From positions 650,306-714,305 of the forward strand of contig NZ_JANTHX010000007.1 of NCBI RefSeq assembly GCF_024752305.1: 64,000 bases of DNA, given 5' to 3'. This document shows, in pieces, positions 1-7,660 of the stretch; the first letter of the stretch is position 1; each line of letters opens with the position of its first letter. A program made the position numbers and the translations under genes. The notes under the pieces were generated by a model. The model ran no database searches, was not told where the DNA came from, and saw only the letters and a list, made by a program, of their open reading frames with translations. This DNA is from Protaetiibacter mangrovi (GTDB lineage: Bacteria; Actinomycetota; Actinomycetes; Actinomycetales; Microbacteriaceae).

Positions 1-446
1 CCGTCGCCCACGACTCCGAGTACCTCACCGCCGACCCCGTCACGGTCGCCGCGACGGGCTCCCCCGCATCCGTCGCCGTCGCCGTCGAGCCCGACGACGC
101 GTTCGTCGCCGCCGCGCAGGACGCGATGGAGGCGGACCTCACGGCGTGCACCACCCAGCAGGTGCTCTTCCCGACCGGCTGCCCGTTCGGCTTCGCCATC
201 CAGAACCGGGTCGCCGGGGTGCCCGAGTGGACGATCGCCCGGATGCCGCAGGCGACGGTCGCCGCGTCGGACGAGATCGGCCTGTGGGCGGTGCCTCCCG
301 CCGACGGCGTCGCGCACCTGAGCGTCGAGGTGCAGTCGATCTTCGACGGCTCGATCTCGACGCTCGAGCAGGACGTGCCGTTCTCCGCCGGCTATCGCGT
401 CGCCTTCGATGGCGACACGCTCCGCCTCATCCCCGCCCTGCGCTGA
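1..446 (+). CDS. C-terminal part of a hypothetical protein, 5' end outside window
   Basis: The reading frame is open from base 3 to the TGA at 444-446, so about 147 residues of a longer protein are visible. I do not recognise the family. The visible part is Val/Ala/Asp-rich, has two cysteines (CTTQQVLFPTGC) that could form a disulfide, and ends in a beta-strand-like stretch (VEVQSIFDGSISTLEQDV...YRVAFDGDTLRLIP). That composition fits the extracytoplasmic tail of a membrane-anchored actinobacterial protein, but the anchor is not in the window. It converges on the CopD-CtaG gene with a 53-bp gap. The internal ATG at 126 is not the start, because the frame continues upstream with the same codon bias. 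Confidence 0.6.
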   Translation, partial: VAHDSEYLTADPVTVAATGSPASVAVAVEPDDAFVAAAQDAMEADLTACTTQQVLFPTGCPFGFAIQNRVAGVPEWTIARMPQATVAASDEIGLWAVPPADGVAHLSVEVQSIFDGSISTLEQDVPFSAGYRVAFDGDTLRLIPALR

Positions 447-499
447 GTCTGCACCCCGAGTCGATCTCGGTGTCCGCGACGCGTCGCGTGCCTGGCCCC

Positions 500-2467
500 C
501 TACGGCCGCAGGGCGCGCTTCGCCAGCATCTCGTTGTAGGCGGCCAGCTCGGCCTCGCCGTCGCGGTCGGCGGCCCGGTCGCGGCGCTTCGCCTCGCGGT
601 CGTCGCTGCGCGCCCACTGGATGGCCACCACGATCGCGAGCGCGACGGTCGGGATCTCGCCGACCGACCAGGCGATCCCCCCGCCCCAGCGCTGGTCTTC
701 GAGCGGCGGCAGGCCCCAGGTGCGTCCCATCGCCCCGAACCAGTCGGCGAGCATCAACCCCTGGTCGGACATGATGGCCAGCCCGAAGAAGGCGTGGAAC
801 GCCATCGTCGCGAGCAGCAGCAGCAGCCGCAGGGCGTGCGGCGGGCGCTTCCGCACGGGATCCACGCCGACCAGCACGAGGACGAAGAGGTACCCGGTCA
901 GCAGGAAGTGCAGCACCATCCAGAGGTGGCCGACGTGGTCGGTGACCGCCCAGCGGAAGATCGGCGTGTAGTAGAAGACCCAGAGCGACGCCGCGAACAG
1001 CACCGCGGCGACGAACGGGTTGGTGAGCAGCGATCCCGCGGGGGACTGCACCGCCCACAGCACCCACTCGCGTCCACCGCGGCTGCCGTCGTCGCGTTTG
1101 CGGGCGGCGCGCGCCAGCAGCGTCACGGGTGCCGCGAGCACGAGCAGGATCGGGATCGCCATCGTCAGGATCATGTGGCCGAGCATGTGGGCCGAGAACA
1201 GGAACTGCTCGTAGACGGCGGGCGCGCCGTTCGTCACCCACGCGAGGCCCGCGAGCCCCAGCATCCAGAGGACGGTGCGGTGGATCGGCCAGCGGTCGCC
1301 GCGGCGATGGAGTCGCCAGACGCCGGCGAGGTAGAAGAACGCGCCGAACGCGACGACGAGCGCCCACACGAGCTCGAGCCGCCACTCGGTCAGATAGCGC
1401 AGCGGGGTGAGCTCCGGCGGGAGCGGGATGCCGGTGAGGTACTCGGCGGGCGACGGGTTCGCCTGATCGGTGGCGGGAACCTCGTCGATCGGGGGCGCCG
1501 TGCGCGCCAGTCCCGCCGCGAGACCCGACGCGACCCCCATGAAGACGATCTCGGCGGTGACGACGAGCGCGAACCAGCGTCGCGATCCGTCGCGGGCGAT
1601 CCGACCGATCGCCCACCGCCGCTGGACGGCCCCGAGCGCTCCGAGCGCGAGCAGCGACAGCACCTTGCCGACCACGATCACGCCGTAGGGCGTGGTGAGG
1701 TTCGCGAACTCCCCCACCCGGATGGCGGCGGACGCGTATCCGGAGACGGCGACCACGATGAAGCAGATGAGCGCGACGGTGGAGTAGCGCGAGAGCACGA
1801 CCGCGAGCCGCGTGCGGTCGAGGTGACGCCGCACCATGACGACGGTGAGCAGGCCGCCGACCCAGACGCCCGCGAACAGCAGGTGCAGCCACAGGGCGCT
1901 CACCGCGATGTCGTGGTCGGCGGTCGAGCCGGCGTGCCCCTGCAGGGCGATGAGCAGCAGGCTGAGGGCGGAGGCGATCCCGACGAGCGCGAGGGCGACG
2001 ACGTGGCGCACCGCGAAGCACACCGCGGTCACGGCGGCCGCGATGAGCGTGACCGCGAGCCAGGCGCGCCCCACGGGAACGTCGGTGAGGAAGGTGCCGA
2101 GCTGCTGGCCGTACGCGTCGTCGAGCGTCGGTGCCGAGATGTGCAGGCTCTGGAAGAGCAGGAAGCACATGGCCGCCGACGAGACCGCCCAGACGCCGGC
2201 GCCGGCCGCGGCGACGTCGACCGCACGGTCGTATGCCTTCTCGCCGGGCGTCAGCGCGAAGCACGCCAGCAGCAGCGCCCCGAGGGTCGCTGCCGCGCCG
2301 AGGTCGACGAACACGGTCGCGACCGGGATGCCGTAGCGCACGACGGCGCCGGGATCGACGAGCGGCAACGGGTCGGCTCCCCCGCCGACGGCGAGCGCCA
2401 CCAGCAGCGCCGCGAACGCGGCGAGCAGGAGGAGGGCGGGTCCGGTGACCCAGGCGAGGCGCCGCAC
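500..2467 (-). CDS. CopD / CtaG fusion: copper import and cytochrome c oxidase assembly membrane protein
   Basis: This is a 655-residue polytopic membrane protein. After an N-terminal hydrophobic segment it has a CopD-like multi-helix domain (roughly residues 200-330, with HDIAVSALWLHLLFAGVWVGG and later His/Met-bearing helices). A caa3-type CtaG domain follows (about 370-610), with the HMLGHM motif and repeated His/Met-rich helices such as HFLLTGYLFVLVLVGVDP. Actinobacterial proteins of this fused type are thought to take up copper and help deliver it to haem-copper oxidase in the cytoplasmic membrane. The start is GTG at 2467. A TAGGCT hexamer ends 6 nt upstream, which implies a leaderless transcript. 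It lies downstream of hup, separated from it by a strong palindrome. The assignment to the family is firm; the direction of copper movement is inferred. Confidence 0.88.
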   Translation of the reverse strand: MRRLAWVTGPALLLLAAFAALLVALAVGGGADPLPLVDPGAVVRYGIPVATVFVDLGAAATLGALLLACFALTPGEKAYDRAVDVAAAGAGVWAVSSAAMCFLLFQSLHISAPTLDDAYGQQLGTFLTDVPVGRAWLAVTLIAAAVTAVCFAVRHVVALALVGIASALSLLLIALQGHAGSTADHDIAVSALWLHLLFAGVWVGGLLTVVMVRRHLDRTRLAVVLSRYSTVALICFIVVAVSGYASAAIRVGEFANLTTPYGVIVVGKVLSLLALGALGAVQRRWAIGRIARDGSRRWFALVVTAEIVFMGVASGLAAGLARTAPPIDEVPATDQANPSPAEYLTGIPLPPELTPLRYLTEWRLELVWALVVAFGAFFYLAGVWRLHRRGDRWPIHRTVLWMLGLAGLAWVTNGAPAVYEQFLFSAHMLGHMILTMAIPILLVLAAPVTLLARAARKRDDGSRGGREWVLWAVQSPAGSLLTNPFVAAVLFAASLWVFYYTPIFRWAVTDHVGHLWMVLHFLLTGYLFVLVLVGVDPVRKRPPHALRLLLLLATMAFHAFFGLAIMSDQGLMLADWFGAMGRTWGLPPLEDQRWGGGIAWSVGEIPTVALAIVVAIQWARSDDREAKRRDRAADRDGEAELAAYNEMLAKRALRP

Positions 2468-2473
2468 CCGTCC

Positions 2474-2479
2474 AGCCTA
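2474..2479 (-). promoter_or_regulatory. Leaderless -10 element of the CopD-CtaG gene
   Basis: TAGGCT on the minus strand, with 6 nt to the GTG at 2467. Initiation 6-7 nt after a -10 would fall on the start codon. The flanking CGCTTAGGCTGG is repeated almost exactly before the aminotransferase gene at 13757. Confidence 0.5.
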
Positions 2480-2520
2480 AGCGCGGTGCCCGGAGCCGCC
2501 GAACCGCCCGGGAACGCGAC

Positions 2521-2552
2521 AGGGGCGCCGACCATCGATGGTCGGCGCCCCT
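2521..2552. terminator. 32-bp perfect palindrome, probable terminator after hup
   Basis: Both 16-base halves match exactly (AGGGGCGCCGACCATC and its complement). On the minus strand the palindrome starts 18 nt past the hup stop, so it can fold into a very stable GC-rich hairpin that would end hup transcription before the CopD-CtaG promoter. There is no T tract, as is common for actinobacterial hairpin terminators. Confidence 0.7.
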
Positions 2553-2570
2553 GAGGAGCGTTCGGCGTCG

Positions 2571-2855
2571 TTACTTGACGGCGGCCTTGAGCTTGCTGCC
2601 GGCCGAGACCTTCACGCCGTTCGAGGCGGCGATCTGGATGGTCTCACCGGTCGCGGGGTTGCGGCCCGCACGCGCGGCACGGTGGGTCTTCTCGAACGAG
2701 AGCCAGCCGGGGATGCTGACCTTGGTGCCGCCGCCGACCTGCGACGCGACGACGGAGAAGAACGCGTCGACGACCTTGTTGACGGCCGCCTGGCTCTCGC
2801 CGGTCTCGGCCGCGATGGCGGCGACGAGGTCGCTCTTGTTGAGGGTGTCAGCCAT
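2571..2855 (-). CDS. hup: HU family nucleoid-associated DNA-binding protein
   Basis: 94 residues, the normal short HU length, and lacking the long Lys/Ala-rich tail of mycobacterial HupB. It begins MADTLNKSDLVAAIAAETG, typical of HU. The dimerisation helices come first (residues 1-45), then the beta-arm region GWLSFEKTHRAARAGRNPATGETI, which carries the RxGRNPxTGE signature whose proline intercalates into DNA. The protein bends and compacts chromosomal DNA. ATG at 2855 is preceded by GAGGAGG (minus strand), a strong ribosome binding site. The gene is monocistronic, since a palindrome follows the stop. It is transcribed divergently from the carboxylesterase at 3084. Confidence 0.97.
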   Translation of the reverse strand: MADTLNKSDLVAAIAAETGESQAAVNKVVDAFFSVVASQVGGGTKVSIPGWLSFEKTHRAARAGRNPATGETIQIAASNGVKVSAGSKLKAAVK

Positions 2856-3083
2856 GGGTGTCCTCCTCGGACGGTTTACTCGATTTCGGTGCGGCGCCCG
2901 AAGAGGATGCCGCGGGGGGTCGGCCCGGAGGTTGTCGGCCCCTGAACCGTGCACGAAACTACCAGCGATCCCCGACATTCCCGGGCTTTTCGGGCCTTTT
3001 CCCGAACTCGACCTCAGGTGATGGTTGAGGGTTTCGCCTGCGTCATCCGGGGCGTTCCGGCACCCGGACGACATGATGAGGAG

Positions 3084-4574
3084 GTGCGCGGACCCGATGA
3101 CCGACCGACGGCGACGATCTCGACTGGTGCGCTGACCGGCACCTCGGGCGACGGGTGGAACCGGTTCCTCGGCATCCCCTACGCGAAACCGCCGTTCGGC
3201 GAGCTCCGGTTCCGCCTTCCGCAGCCCGTCGAACGGTGGCTCGGGGTGCGCGACGCGGTCGAGTTCGGCCCCACCGCGCCGCAGCTGCCGTACCGCGCCG
3301 GCGCCGCCGAGCTGCTGCGCAGCCTCGTGATCCCGGGCGACGACATCCTGACCGTCAACGTGTGGGCGCCGGCGGGTGCCGCGGGCGCGCCCGTGATGCT
3401 CTGGGTGCACGGCGGCGCGCTCGAACGGGGCACCTCCGCGCTCGAGCTGTACGACGGGGCGCCGTTCGCCCGCGACGGCGTGGTGTTCGTGTCGATGAAC
3501 TACCGCCTGGGCGCCGAGGGCTTCTCGGTGCTGCCGGGCATCCCGCGCAACCTCGGCCTCGAAGACGTGGCCGCCGCGTTCGAGTGGGTGCATCGCGAGA
3601 TCGGCGCGTTCGGCGGCGATCCCACCCGGATCACCCTCGCCGGGGAGTCCGCGGGCGGGGCGCTCGTCGCGGCGCTGCTCATGCGCCCGGGCGTCGCCGA
3701 GCGGGTCGCGGGTGCGATCGTCGAGAGCGGTCCCCTCGTGGCCGAGCCGCCCGAGCGGGCCGGCCGGGTGACACGCGAGCTGGCGACCGTGATGAGGAGG
3801 CCCGCGACCGCGGAGTCGTTCCGGGAGGTCGCCCCGACCGAGCTGCTCGCGGCGCGGTCCGCACAGTCCGCCGGCAGCACCCCGCTCAGCGGCACCCCCG
3901 GATTCACGCTGTGCCTCGACCCGGCATCCCTCCCCGTCTCGCCGGTCGACGGTCTGGCGGCGGTCGACGCCCCGCTCGTGATCGGCACCAACACCGACGA
4001 GTACCGGCTGTGGCTCGATCCGGCGGCGCTCGCGCGCATCGGCTCGGTCAAGCTGCGACTCGCCGCCCTCGCGACGAGGATGCCCGGGCGGGCGGTGCGC
4101 GCCTACCGCGATGCCTGGCCCGACGCCTCGCCCGGCGAGCTGCTCGGCCAGCTCGCGACCGATCGTCTGCTGCGCGCGGATGCCGTCGCGGTGGCCGAGG
4201 CGCGCGCCGCCGCCACCCACCTGTACGAGTTCACCTGGCCGAGCCCGGTGCGCGACCTGCGCGCGGCCCATGCCCTCGAGCTGGGCTTCGTCTTCGACGC
4301 CCTCGACACCGACGACGCGCGCCGGATGGCGGGCGACGCGGCGCCGCAGGCGCTCGCCGACCGGATGCACGGGGACTGGGTGCGCTTCGTCACGCAGCAG
4401 TCACCGGGCTGGTCGCCGTTCCGCGACGGCGGACGCGTACGCCGCTACGACACCGAGACGACCGAGGTGCCGCTGCCGCGCGCGGAGGCGCTGGCCACCC
4501 TGCGGAGGCGTCGACCGCATCCGGACGGACGACGAGGGGGCGCCGGCGCGAAGCCGACGCCCCCTCGGACGTGA
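3084..4574 (+). CDS. Type-B carboxylesterase / para-nitrobenzyl esterase family hydrolase
   Basis: About 496 residues with an alpha/beta hydrolase fold that hydrolyses carboxylic esters. The family hallmarks are in order. There is FLGIPYAKPPFGELRF near the N terminus, and the oxyanion region VMLWVHGGALERG. The nucleophile elbow is GESAGG, and the acidic residue is in GTNTDEYRLW. The histidine loop is AHALELGFVFDALD. No signal peptide is evident, so it is probably cytoplasmic. The start is uncertain. I chose GTG at 3084, directly after GAGGAG and close to where the family begins, but the frame is open back to 2949 and ATG at 3021 is also possible. The last residues (GGAGAKPTPPRT) are encoded by the terminator stem. 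Confidence 0.87.
   Translation: MRGPDDRPTATISTGALTGTSGDGWNRFLGIPYAKPPFGELRFRLPQPVERWLGVRDAVEFGPTAPQLPYRAGAAELLRSLVIPGDDILTVNVWAPAGAAGAPVMLWVHGGALERGTSALELYDGAPFARDGVVFVSMNYRLGAEGFSVLPGIPRNLGLEDVAAAFEWVHREIGAFGGDPTRITLAGESAGGALVAALLMRPGVAERVAGAIVESGPLVAEPPERAGRVTRELATVMRRPATAESFREVAPTELLAARSAQSAGSTPLSGTPGFTLCLDPASLPVSPVDGLAAVDAPLVIGTNTDEYRLWLDPAALARIGSVKLRLAALATRMPGRAVRAYRDAWPDASPGELLGQLATDRLLRADAVAVAEARAAATHLYEFTWPSPVRDLRAAHALELGFVFDALDTDDARRMAGDAAPQALADRMHGDWVRFVTQQSPGWSPFRDGGRVRRYDTETTEVPLPRAEALATLRRRRPHPDGRRGGAGAKPTPPRT
4533..4567. terminator. Bidirectional hairpin between esterase and rpsN
   Basis: Ten-base arms (CGAGGGGGCG at 4533-4542 and its complement at 4558-4567) enclose a GC-rich loop. 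It overlaps the 3' end of the esterase and lies just past the rpsN stop, so it can serve both convergent transcripts. Confidence 0.65.
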
Positions 4575-4584
4575 TGCGTGCTGC

Positions 4585-4890
4585 TTACCAGCTCGACTTG
4601 GTCACACCGGGCAGCTCGCCGCGGTGGGCCATGTCGCGGAAGCGCACACGGGAGATGCCGTAGTTCGTCAGCACACCGCGCGGGCGGCCGTCGATCGCGT
4701 CGCGGCTGCGCACGCGGATCGGCGAGGCGTCGCGGGGCAGCTTCTGGAGGCCCAGGCGTGCGGCCTCGCGCTGCTCGTCGGTCGAGTTCGGGTCGACGAG
4801 CGCCTTCTTGAGCTCGAGGCGCTTCGCGGCGTAGCGCTCGACGATGACCTTCCGCTGCTCGTTCTTCGCGATCTTGCTCTTCTTGGCCAT
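4585..4890 (-). CDS. rpsN: 30S ribosomal protein S14, zinc-free (C-minus) form
   Basis: 101 residues. It begins [13 protein letters not shown] and ends with the S14 signature [19 protein letters not shown]. It has no cysteine, so it is the long C-minus type that lacks the CxxC...CxxC zinc site of the short S14. It is the last gene of the rpmB-rpmG-rpsN cassette, with 3 nt between it and rpmG. In mycobacteria and streptomycetes this C-minus set is repressed by Zur and replaces the zinc-binding paralogues when zinc is scarce. Here the zinc-import operon lies immediately upstream. Whether zinc-binding paralogues exist elsewhere cannot be seen from this window. Confidence 0.96.
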   Translation of the reverse strand: MAKKSKIAKNEQRKVIVERYAAKRLELKKALVDPNSTDEQREAARLGLQKLPRDASPIRVRSRDAIDGRPRGVLTNYGISRVRFRDMAHRGELPGVTKSSW

Positions 4891-4893
4891 TGC

Positions 4894-5064
4894 TTAACGC
4901 TCCTCTCGGAACTCGACGTGCTTGCGCACGATGGGGTCGTACTTCTTCAGCACGATGCGGTCGGGGTCGTTGCGGCGGTTCTTGCGGGTCACGTAGGTGT
5001 ACCCGGTGCCGGCGGTCGAGCGGAGCTTGATGATCGGACGGACGTCCTGTGCCTTCTTGGCCAT
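4894..5064 (-). CDS. rpmG: 50S ribosomal protein L33, zinc-free (C-minus) form
   Basis: 56 residues reading [19 protein letters not shown] and ending [16 protein letters not shown]. The conserved core [14 protein letters not shown] identifies L33. All four zinc cysteines of the C-plus type are absent (YDPIVRKH replaces YCPRCRKH). The ATG at 5064 overlaps the rpmB stop in a TGATG junction, which points to translational coupling. It is cytoplasmic, in the large subunit near the E site. Confidence 0.95.
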   Translation of the reverse strand: MAKKAQDVRPIIKLRSTAGTGYTYVTRKNRRNDPDRIVLKKYDPIVRKHVEFREER

Positions 5065-5300
5065 CAGATCTTCTCCCCACGGGCCAGGATCTCGGCGACG
5101 ACGGACTCGATGCCGCGCGCGTCGATCACCTTGATGCCCTTAGCCGACACCGTGAGGGTGACGGTGCGCTTGAGCGAGGGCACGTAGTACTTCTTCTTCT
5201 GCACGTTCGGGTCGAAGCGGCGCTTCGTCCGGCGGTGCGAGTGCGAGATGTTGTGTCCGAAGCCGGGGACGGCTCCGGTCACCTGGCACACAGCTGCCAT
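5064..5300 (-). CDS. rpmB: 50S ribosomal protein L28, zinc-free (C-minus) form
   Basis: 78 residues, the E. coli length. Family features are [31 protein letters not shown] and the C-terminal [15 protein letters not shown] single cysteine remains (Cys5); the second cysteine of the first CxxC and both of the second are gone, so it cannot form the usual zinc knuckle. First gene of the cassette, with AAGGAAAG as ribosome binding site 8-10 nt before ATG 5300. A 174-bp spacer separates it from the zur stop and contains its own -10-like sequence and an 18-bp palindrome. Confidence 0.95.
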   Translation of the reverse strand: MAAVCQVTGAVPGFGHNISHSHRRTKRRFDPNVQKKKYYVPSLKRTVTLTVSAKGIKVIDARGIESVVAEILARGEKI

Positions 5301-5323
5301 GGTTTCTTTCCTTAATCGCTACC

Positions 5324-5341
5324 GTGGGGCGATCGCCCCAC
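5324..5341. promoter_or_regulatory. 18-bp perfect palindrome in the rpmB leader
   Basis: GTGGGGCGATCGCCCCAC lies between zur and rpmB, about 24 nt before the rpmB start. It can form a hairpin in the leader RNA, acting as a zur terminator or an attenuator, or it can be a protein site on DNA. The sequence alone does not decide. Confidence 0.4.
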
Positions 5342-5439
5342 CCAAGGTCACTTGTCGGCACGCCAGGACGTGGTCCCCGCGATGGTGACTGCGGGGCCGC
5401 GACGGCGCACAGGGAAGCGCATTGCTGCGCAACCCTCCG

Positions 5440-5445
5440 AGGATA
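5440..5445 (-). promoter_or_regulatory. Possible -10 of the rpmB-rpmG-rpsN cassette
   Basis: TATCCT on the minus strand about 140 nt before the rpmB start. No convincing -35 is present, and no palindrome like the znuC Zur box lies near it. Confidence 0.3.
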
Positions 5446-5474
5446 CCCGACGGATGCCGCGCCCGCCAGTCGGG

Positions 5475-5870
5475 TCAGCGGGAGGACGCCGCCCTGCTGC
5501 ACTCGGGGCAGAGCCCGAACACGTCGACCACGTGGTTCGGCTCGGTGAAGCCGTGCTCGGCGGCGACCTGCCGCGCCCACGCCTCCACCGGGTCCGCGGA
5601 GATCTCGACCGCCGTGCCGCAGTTGCGGCAGATCAGGTGGTGGTGGTGCGAGCCGGGCGTGCACGCGCGGTAGAGGCTCTCGCCCTCCTGCACGAGCGAG
5701 TCGGCCTCCCCCTCGGTGGCGAGATCGGCGAGGGCGCGGTAGACCGTCGCCAGGCCGACCTCGGAGCCGGTACCGCGCAGCGAGGCGTGCAGCGCCTGCG
5801 CCGACACGAAGCCCTCGGTGCGGCCGAGCGCATCGCGCACGGCCTCGCGCTGCCAGGTGTTCCGCTTCAC
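5475..5870 (-). CDS. zur: Fur-family regulator, probably the zinc sensor Zur
   Basis: 131 residues, normal Fur/Zur length. The N-terminal winged helix is residues 1-80 (NTWQREAVRDAL, then LATVYRALADLATEG as recognition helix). The C-terminal dimerisation domain holds the metal ligands HHHH around residue 75 and two CxxC pairs (CRNC, CPEC) that form the structural zinc site. Zn-loaded Zur binds DNA and represses uptake genes. The zinc assignment rests on its operon: GTG at 5870 overlaps the znuB stop (GTGA), and a palindrome that fits a Zur box sits at the operon promoter. Autoregulation is therefore likely. A Fur or Nur identity is not excluded by the protein alone. Confidence 0.85.
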   Translation of the reverse strand: MKRNTWQREAVRDALGRTEGFVSAQALHASLRGTGSEVGLATVYRALADLATEGEADSLVQEGESLYRACTPGSHHHHLICRNCGTAVEISADPVEAWARQVAAEHGFTEPNHVVDVFGLCPECSRAASSR

Positions 5871-6736
5871 GCCGCCACCTCCCTCGCGACAAGGGTACGG
5901 CGATCCTTGCGGCGCCGGGAGGCGAGCACGCAGACCCCCCAGATCAGGAACGAGATGGTCGTGACGTAGGGGCTGATCGGCACGCTCGACCCGAGCGCCA
6001 GGAGGATCCCGCCCACGAGCGAGACGAGCGCGAAGGCCATCGAGAGCAGCGGCACCCACAGCGGCGAGCTCGAGATGCGCAGCGCCGCCGCCGCCGGCGT
6101 CACGAGGATCGACAACACCAGCAGCGCGCCGACGATCTGGATGCTCGCCGCGACGGCGAGGCCGAGCAGCAGCATGAACACGATCGACAGTCCGCGCACC
6201 GGCACACCGCGCGCCGCCGCGACCTCGGGGTCGAGGCTCGCGAACGAGAGCGGACGCCACACGACGAGAAGTCCGAGCACGACGACGCCGCACACGAACG
6301 CGAGCCACCCGAGCTGCGGATCGTCGACCGCGACGATCTGCCCGGTCAGCAACCCGAACTTGGTCGAGGCGCGACCCGGATAGAGCGCCAGGCACAGGAT
6401 GCCGAGACCCAGCCCGAAGGGCATCAGCACGGCGGTGATCGAGTTGCGCTCGCGCGCCCGCGAGCCGAGCAGGCCGATGATGAGCGCCGCCGCAAGCGAC
6501 CCGATGATGGACCCCTCGACCACGCCGACCCCGAACAGCAGGCCCGCCGCGGCGCCCGCGAACGACAGCTCGCTGATGCCGTGCACCGCGAAGGCGAGGT
6601 CGCGCGTCATGACGAAGACGCCGATGAGTCCGCCCGCGATGCCGAGCACCGCGCCGGCGAGGATCGAGTTGTGCAGGAGCGCGAGCAGTGCCCCGTAGTC
6701 GCTGAAGTCGAACAGCGCGTTCCACCAGTCGCTCAC
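5867..6736 (-). CDS. znuB: Metal (zinc/manganese) ABC transporter permease, ABC-3 family
   Basis: 289 residues with about eight hydrophobic helices. It begins with a short cytoplasmic segment (MSDWWNALFDF), then LLHNSILAGAVLGIAGGLIGVFVM, and the family motif region HGISELSFAGAAAG (residues about 52-65). The C terminus is basic (RRRKDRR). It forms the membrane channel of a ZnuABC-type importer. It overlaps znuC by 4 nt (ATGA) and zur by 4 nt (GTGA), so the three genes are translationally coupled. Zinc rather than manganese is inferred from the linked Zur-like regulator. Confidence 0.92.
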   Translation of the reverse strand: MSDWWNALFDFSDYGALLALLHNSILAGAVLGIAGGLIGVFVMTRDLAFAVHGISELSFAGAAAGLLFGVGVVEGSIIGSLAAALIIGLLGSRARERNSITAVLMPFGLGLGILCLALYPGRASTKFGLLTGQIVAVDDPQLGWLAFVCGVVVLGLLVVWRPLSFASLDPEVAAARGVPVRGLSIVFMLLLGLAVAASIQIVGALLVLSILVTPAAAALRISSSPLWVPLLSMAFALVSLVGGILLALGSSVPISPYVTTISFLIWGVCVLASRRRKDRRTLVAREVAA

Positions 6737-7539
6737 GCCGCACCCCCGTGGTGCTCGTGCTCGTGGTGCGAGTGGTCGGGGGCGCCGACGATGATCACGC
6801 GGCCGTGGGTGCGGATCACGTCGACCTCGGCCTGGTACAGCTCCGAGAGCACCTCCGAGGTGAGCACCTCATCCGCGGTTCCGATGCGGAAGCGGCCGCC
6901 CGCGAGGTACAGCACGCGGTCGACCATGCCGAGCACGGGGTTCACGTCGTGCGTGACGAACAGCACCCCGAACCCGCGCTCGGCGCGGTGCCGGTCGATG
7001 AGCTCGCTCACCACGCGCTGGGCCCGCAGGTCGAGCGAGCCGAGCGGCTCGTCGCACAGCATCAGCAGCGGGTCGCCGGCGAGCGCCTGCCCGATGCGCA
7101 GCCGCTGCTGCTCGCCGCCCGAGAGCAGCGACACCGGCACCCGCGCGTAGTGGGTGGCGCCGACCGCCTCGAGCAGCCCGTCCACGTGCGCCCGTCGCGC
7201 GGCGCTCGGCCACCCGGGGCCCCAGCGCTCGCCGTCGACACCGAGACGCACCAGGTCGCGGCCCCGGATGCGCATCGCCGGATCCTGGCCGCGCTGCTGC
7301 GGCACGTAGCCGATGCGCCGGTCGCCCCGGTGCACGGGCTCGCCCGCGAAGCGGATCTCGCCCGCCGCGAGCGGATGCTGCCCGAGGATCGCCCGCAACA
7401 GGCTCGTCTTGCCCGAGCCGTTGGCGCCGAGCACAGCCACGAACTCCCCCGGCGCCACGTCGAGGTCGAGCCCCGACCACAGGGTGCGCGCGCCGAGCCG
7501 CAGCTCGGCGTCCCGCACGCTCAGTACCGGTTCGCTCAC
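6733..7539 (-). CDS. znuC: Metal ABC transporter ATP-binding protein
   Basis: 268 residues. The Walker A motif is GANGSGKTS near residue 37, the signature is LLSGGEQQRLRIGQAL, Walker B is LLMLCDEPLGSLD and the switch His is in FVTHDVN. After the ATPase core is a C-terminal His-rich tail (DHSHHEHEHH) that may bind zinc. It energises ZnuB. The start is GTG at 7539 with a TAGCAT hexamer 6 nt upstream (leaderless). First gene of the operon, and no substrate-binding protein precedes it. Confidence 0.93.
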   Translation of the reverse strand: MSEPVLSVRDAELRLGARTLWSGLDLDVAPGEFVAVLGANGSGKTSLLRAILGQHPLAAGEIRFAGEPVHRGDRRIGYVPQQRGQDPAMRIRGRDLVRLGVDGERWGPGWPSAARRAHVDGLLEAVGATHYARVPVSLLSGGEQQRLRIGQALAGDPLLMLCDEPLGSLDLRAQRVVSELIDRHRAERGFGVLFVTHDVNPVLGMVDRVLYLAGGRFRIGTADEVLTSEVLSELYQAEVDVIRTHGRVIIVGAPDHSHHEHEHHGGAA

Positions 7540-7545
7540 CGCGCC

Positions 7546-7568
7546 ATGCTACATGAGAACCGTTCTCA
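7546..7568 (-). promoter_or_regulatory. znuCB-zur promoter with candidate Zur box
   Basis: The -10 hexamer TAGCAT (minus strand) is at 7546-7551. Immediately upstream is the perfect 7-1-7 palindrome TGAGAACCGTTCTCA at 7554-7568, in the -10/-35 spacer. A repressor there would block RNA polymerase. Actinobacterial Zur boxes have this size and an overall TGA...TCA form; the exact match to this organism's Zur is inferred. Confidence 0.65.
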
Positions 7569-7648
7569 CCCGCTGCGAGAGGCGGTCGCCGCGCGCAGCG
7601 TGGTGCGGCTGGAGCGGGCGATGGGCAGCGTCCGACTGACGTAACACA

Positions 7649-7654
7649 TATATT
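7649..7654 (+). promoter_or_regulatory. Leaderless -10 element of the DUF488 gene
   Basis: TATATT with 6 nt to the ATG at 7661, in an unusually AT-rich patch (ACACATATATTCG) for this genome. Confidence 0.5.
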
Positions 7655-7660
7655 CGTTTC

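Noticed and set aside
146-2554. 802-codon plus-strand frame over the CopD-CtaG gene
   Set aside because: Composition is antisense-like (His/Arg/Asp/Glu runs), while the minus strand has a clear membrane protein.
2571-4370. Long minus-strand open frame across the carboxylesterase
   Set aside because: Only the last 94 codons (HU, from 2855) are real. The upstream part is antisense to the esterase, Arg/Gly/His-rich, and results from high GC suppressing stop codons.
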